Notes under the pieces: model-generated | What the model saw: the letters and a program-made list of their open reading frames with translations, nothing else | Database searches by the model: none | What the model was told of the DNA's origin: nothing | DNA from: an uncultured Lachnospiraceae bacterium | Lineage (GTDB): Bacteria; Bacillota; Clostridia; Lachnospirales; Lachnospiraceae | Assembly: GCA_934370915.1 (NCBI GenBank) | Contig: CAKRNI010000163.1 | Span: forward strand, 1-5,899 | DNA: 5,899 nucleotides | Direction of reading: 5' to 3' | Position numbers and translations under genes: made by a program | Part shown: positions 5,075 through 5,899 of the stretch, piece after piece | Layout: the number at the start of each line of letters is the position of its first letter | Position numbering within the stretch: position 1 is the first letter of the stretch

Positions 5075-5761
5075 ATGATAGAAATTTCAAAACTGACAAA
5101 GACCTATGACAGGGGTACGAAAGCCCTGCGGGATGTGAACATCACCATTGATGACGGGGAATTTGTCTTCATAACCGGCCGGAGCGGTTCCGGAAAATCT
5201 ACGCTGATCAAGATCCTCTTGAAAGAAGTGGAGCCGACCTCCGGCCGTGTTGTCGTTAATGACATGAATCTTGGGAAGATGCCGAGAAGATACGTTCCGA
5301 AGTACCGCCGCCGTCTTGGCGTCGTATTTCAGGATTTCCGTCTTTTGAAGGATAAGACGGTGTACGAGAATGTGGCATTTGCCCAGCGGGTGATCGGGGA
5401 GTCCGGCCGGACGATCCGGGAATCTGTTCCACAGATGTTAAAAATGGTAGGTCTTTCTTCCAAATACAAATTCTTCCCGCATCAGCTCTCAGGTGGAGAA
5501 CAGCAGCGAGTGGCCATTGCGAGAGCGCTGATCAACCGGCCGGAGATCCTGCTTGCCGATGAGCCCACAGGAAATCTGGATCCCCACAATGCGATGGAGA
5601 TCATGGGACTTCTGGAGAAGATCAACCGGCGCGGTACAACGGTGATCGTTGTCACACACAGCCATGAGATCGTGGACATGATGAAGAAACGCGTCATCAC
5701 GATCGACCGCGGAATGGTGATCCGTGATGAGGAGGAAAGTGGGTACCGTTATGAGGATTAG
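5075..5761 (+). CDS. ftsE: Cell division ATP-binding protein FtsE
   Basis: FtsE is the cytoplasmic ATPase of the FtsEX complex, which drives activation of peptidoglycan hydrolases at the division site. The protein has 228 residues, the usual length. All catalytic motifs are canonical: Walker A GRSGSGKST (35-43), Q86 in VFQDFRLL, signature LSGGE (138-142), Walker B LLADE with D162 and E163, and switch H195 in THSHE. VFQDFRLL, LADEPTGNLD and the following ftsX identify it as FtsE rather than a MacB/LolD-type ATPase. It starts 3 bp after the regulator stop, with no good ribosome site at normal distance (only TGGA at 5061-5064). Translational coupling to the upstream gene is therefore likely. It overlaps ftsX by 11 bp. 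Confidence 0.96.
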   Translation: MIEISKLTKTYDRGTKALRDVNITIDDGEFVFITGRSGSGKSTLIKILLKEVEPTSGRVVVNDMNLGKMPRRYVPKYRRRLGVVFQDFRLLKDKTVYENVAFAQRVIGESGRTIRESVPQMLKMVGLSSKYKFFPHQLSGGEQQRVAIARALINRPEILLADEPTGNLDPHNAMEIMGLLEKINRRGTTVIVVTHSHEIVDMMKKRVITIDRGMVIRDEEESGYRYED

Positions 5762-5899
5762 CACATTCTGGTTCTGCATGAAGCAGGGACTGGTAAATAT
5801 ATGCAGAAATATCTGGTTTTCCCTTGCGTCGACCGCGATCATTTCTGCATGTATTTTTTTATTCTGCGTATTTTTCTCCGTGATCACCAACATCGAATA
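5751..5899 (+). CDS. ftsX: Cell division protein FtsX, N-terminal part (cut by window end)
   Basis: The first 49 codons of FtsX are present, and the rest lies beyond the window. FtsX is the four-helix membrane partner of FtsE and passes its ATP-driven movement to extracellular hydrolases. A short cytoplasmic head (MRISTFWFCMKQGLVNICRN, residues 1-20) is followed by a clear hydrophobic first membrane helix at about 22-45. The head-plus-helix pattern with GLVNICRN before the helix is typical of FtsX. The ATG at 5751 lies inside the end of ftsE, with AGGAGG at 5730-5735 at a rather long 15-base spacing. An in-frame ATG at 5778 would shorten the head and has no better ribosome site, so 5751 is preferred. 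Confidence 0.92.
   Translation, partial: MRISTFWFCMKQGLVNICRNIWFSLASTAIISACIFLFCVFFSVITNIE

Noticed and set aside
1..5899. CRISPR array, insertion sequence, phage or toxin-antitoxin system
   Set aside because: No spaced repeats, transposase, integrase or terminal inverted repeats were seen, and the genes are housekeeping-type and co-directional. The tRNA genes show no partial duplicate fragment that would mark an integrated-element att site; the duplicate is a full second tRNA.

Overview
This window looks like chromosomal DNA from a Gram-positive anaerobe of the class Clostridia, most likely Lachnospiraceae. The signs are by-eye protein resemblance, purine-rich AGGAGG-type ribosome sites, A/T-rich intergenic regions around coding DNA of roughly balanced G+C, and tRNAs without an encoded CCA end. 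The genus call is inference only. Everything supported is on the + strand.

Left part (1-263): two identical tRNA-Gln(CUG) genes in tandem. A TATAAT box lies just upstream, and a well-formed intrinsic terminator follows, so they probably form one small unit.

Middle part (about 271-2494): a candidate promoter, an acyl-ACP thioesterase, a 148-bp gap with competing hairpins, an S1-domain RNA-binding protein of the CvfB/YitL family, and a RidA imine deaminase. A strong GC-rich terminator closes the run. The three proteins have no shared pathway that I can name. CvfB and RidA are closely spaced and probably co-transcribed.

Right part (2495-5899): an A/T-rich 237-bp promoter region leads to a full-length protein shaped like the sugar-importer ATPase MalK/MsmX. 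It keeps Walker A, the aromatic A-loop residue and the TOBE domain. It has lost the Q-loop glutamine, the LSGGQ signature, the catalytic glutamate and the switch histidine. It looks like a deliberate pseudo-ATPase rather than decay. A terminator separates it from a PucR/CdaR-type regulator with its own candidate promoter. That regulator sits 3 bp before ftsE, and ftsE overlaps ftsX (cut by the window end). FtsE and FtsX form the membrane complex that activates peptidoglycan hydrolases at division.

The most interesting signal is the combination of a dead MalK-like ATPase, a PucR/CdaR-like regulator and ftsEX. It suggests, without proving, that a nutrient- or nucleotide-linked sensor may be tied to control of the division and cell-wall machinery.
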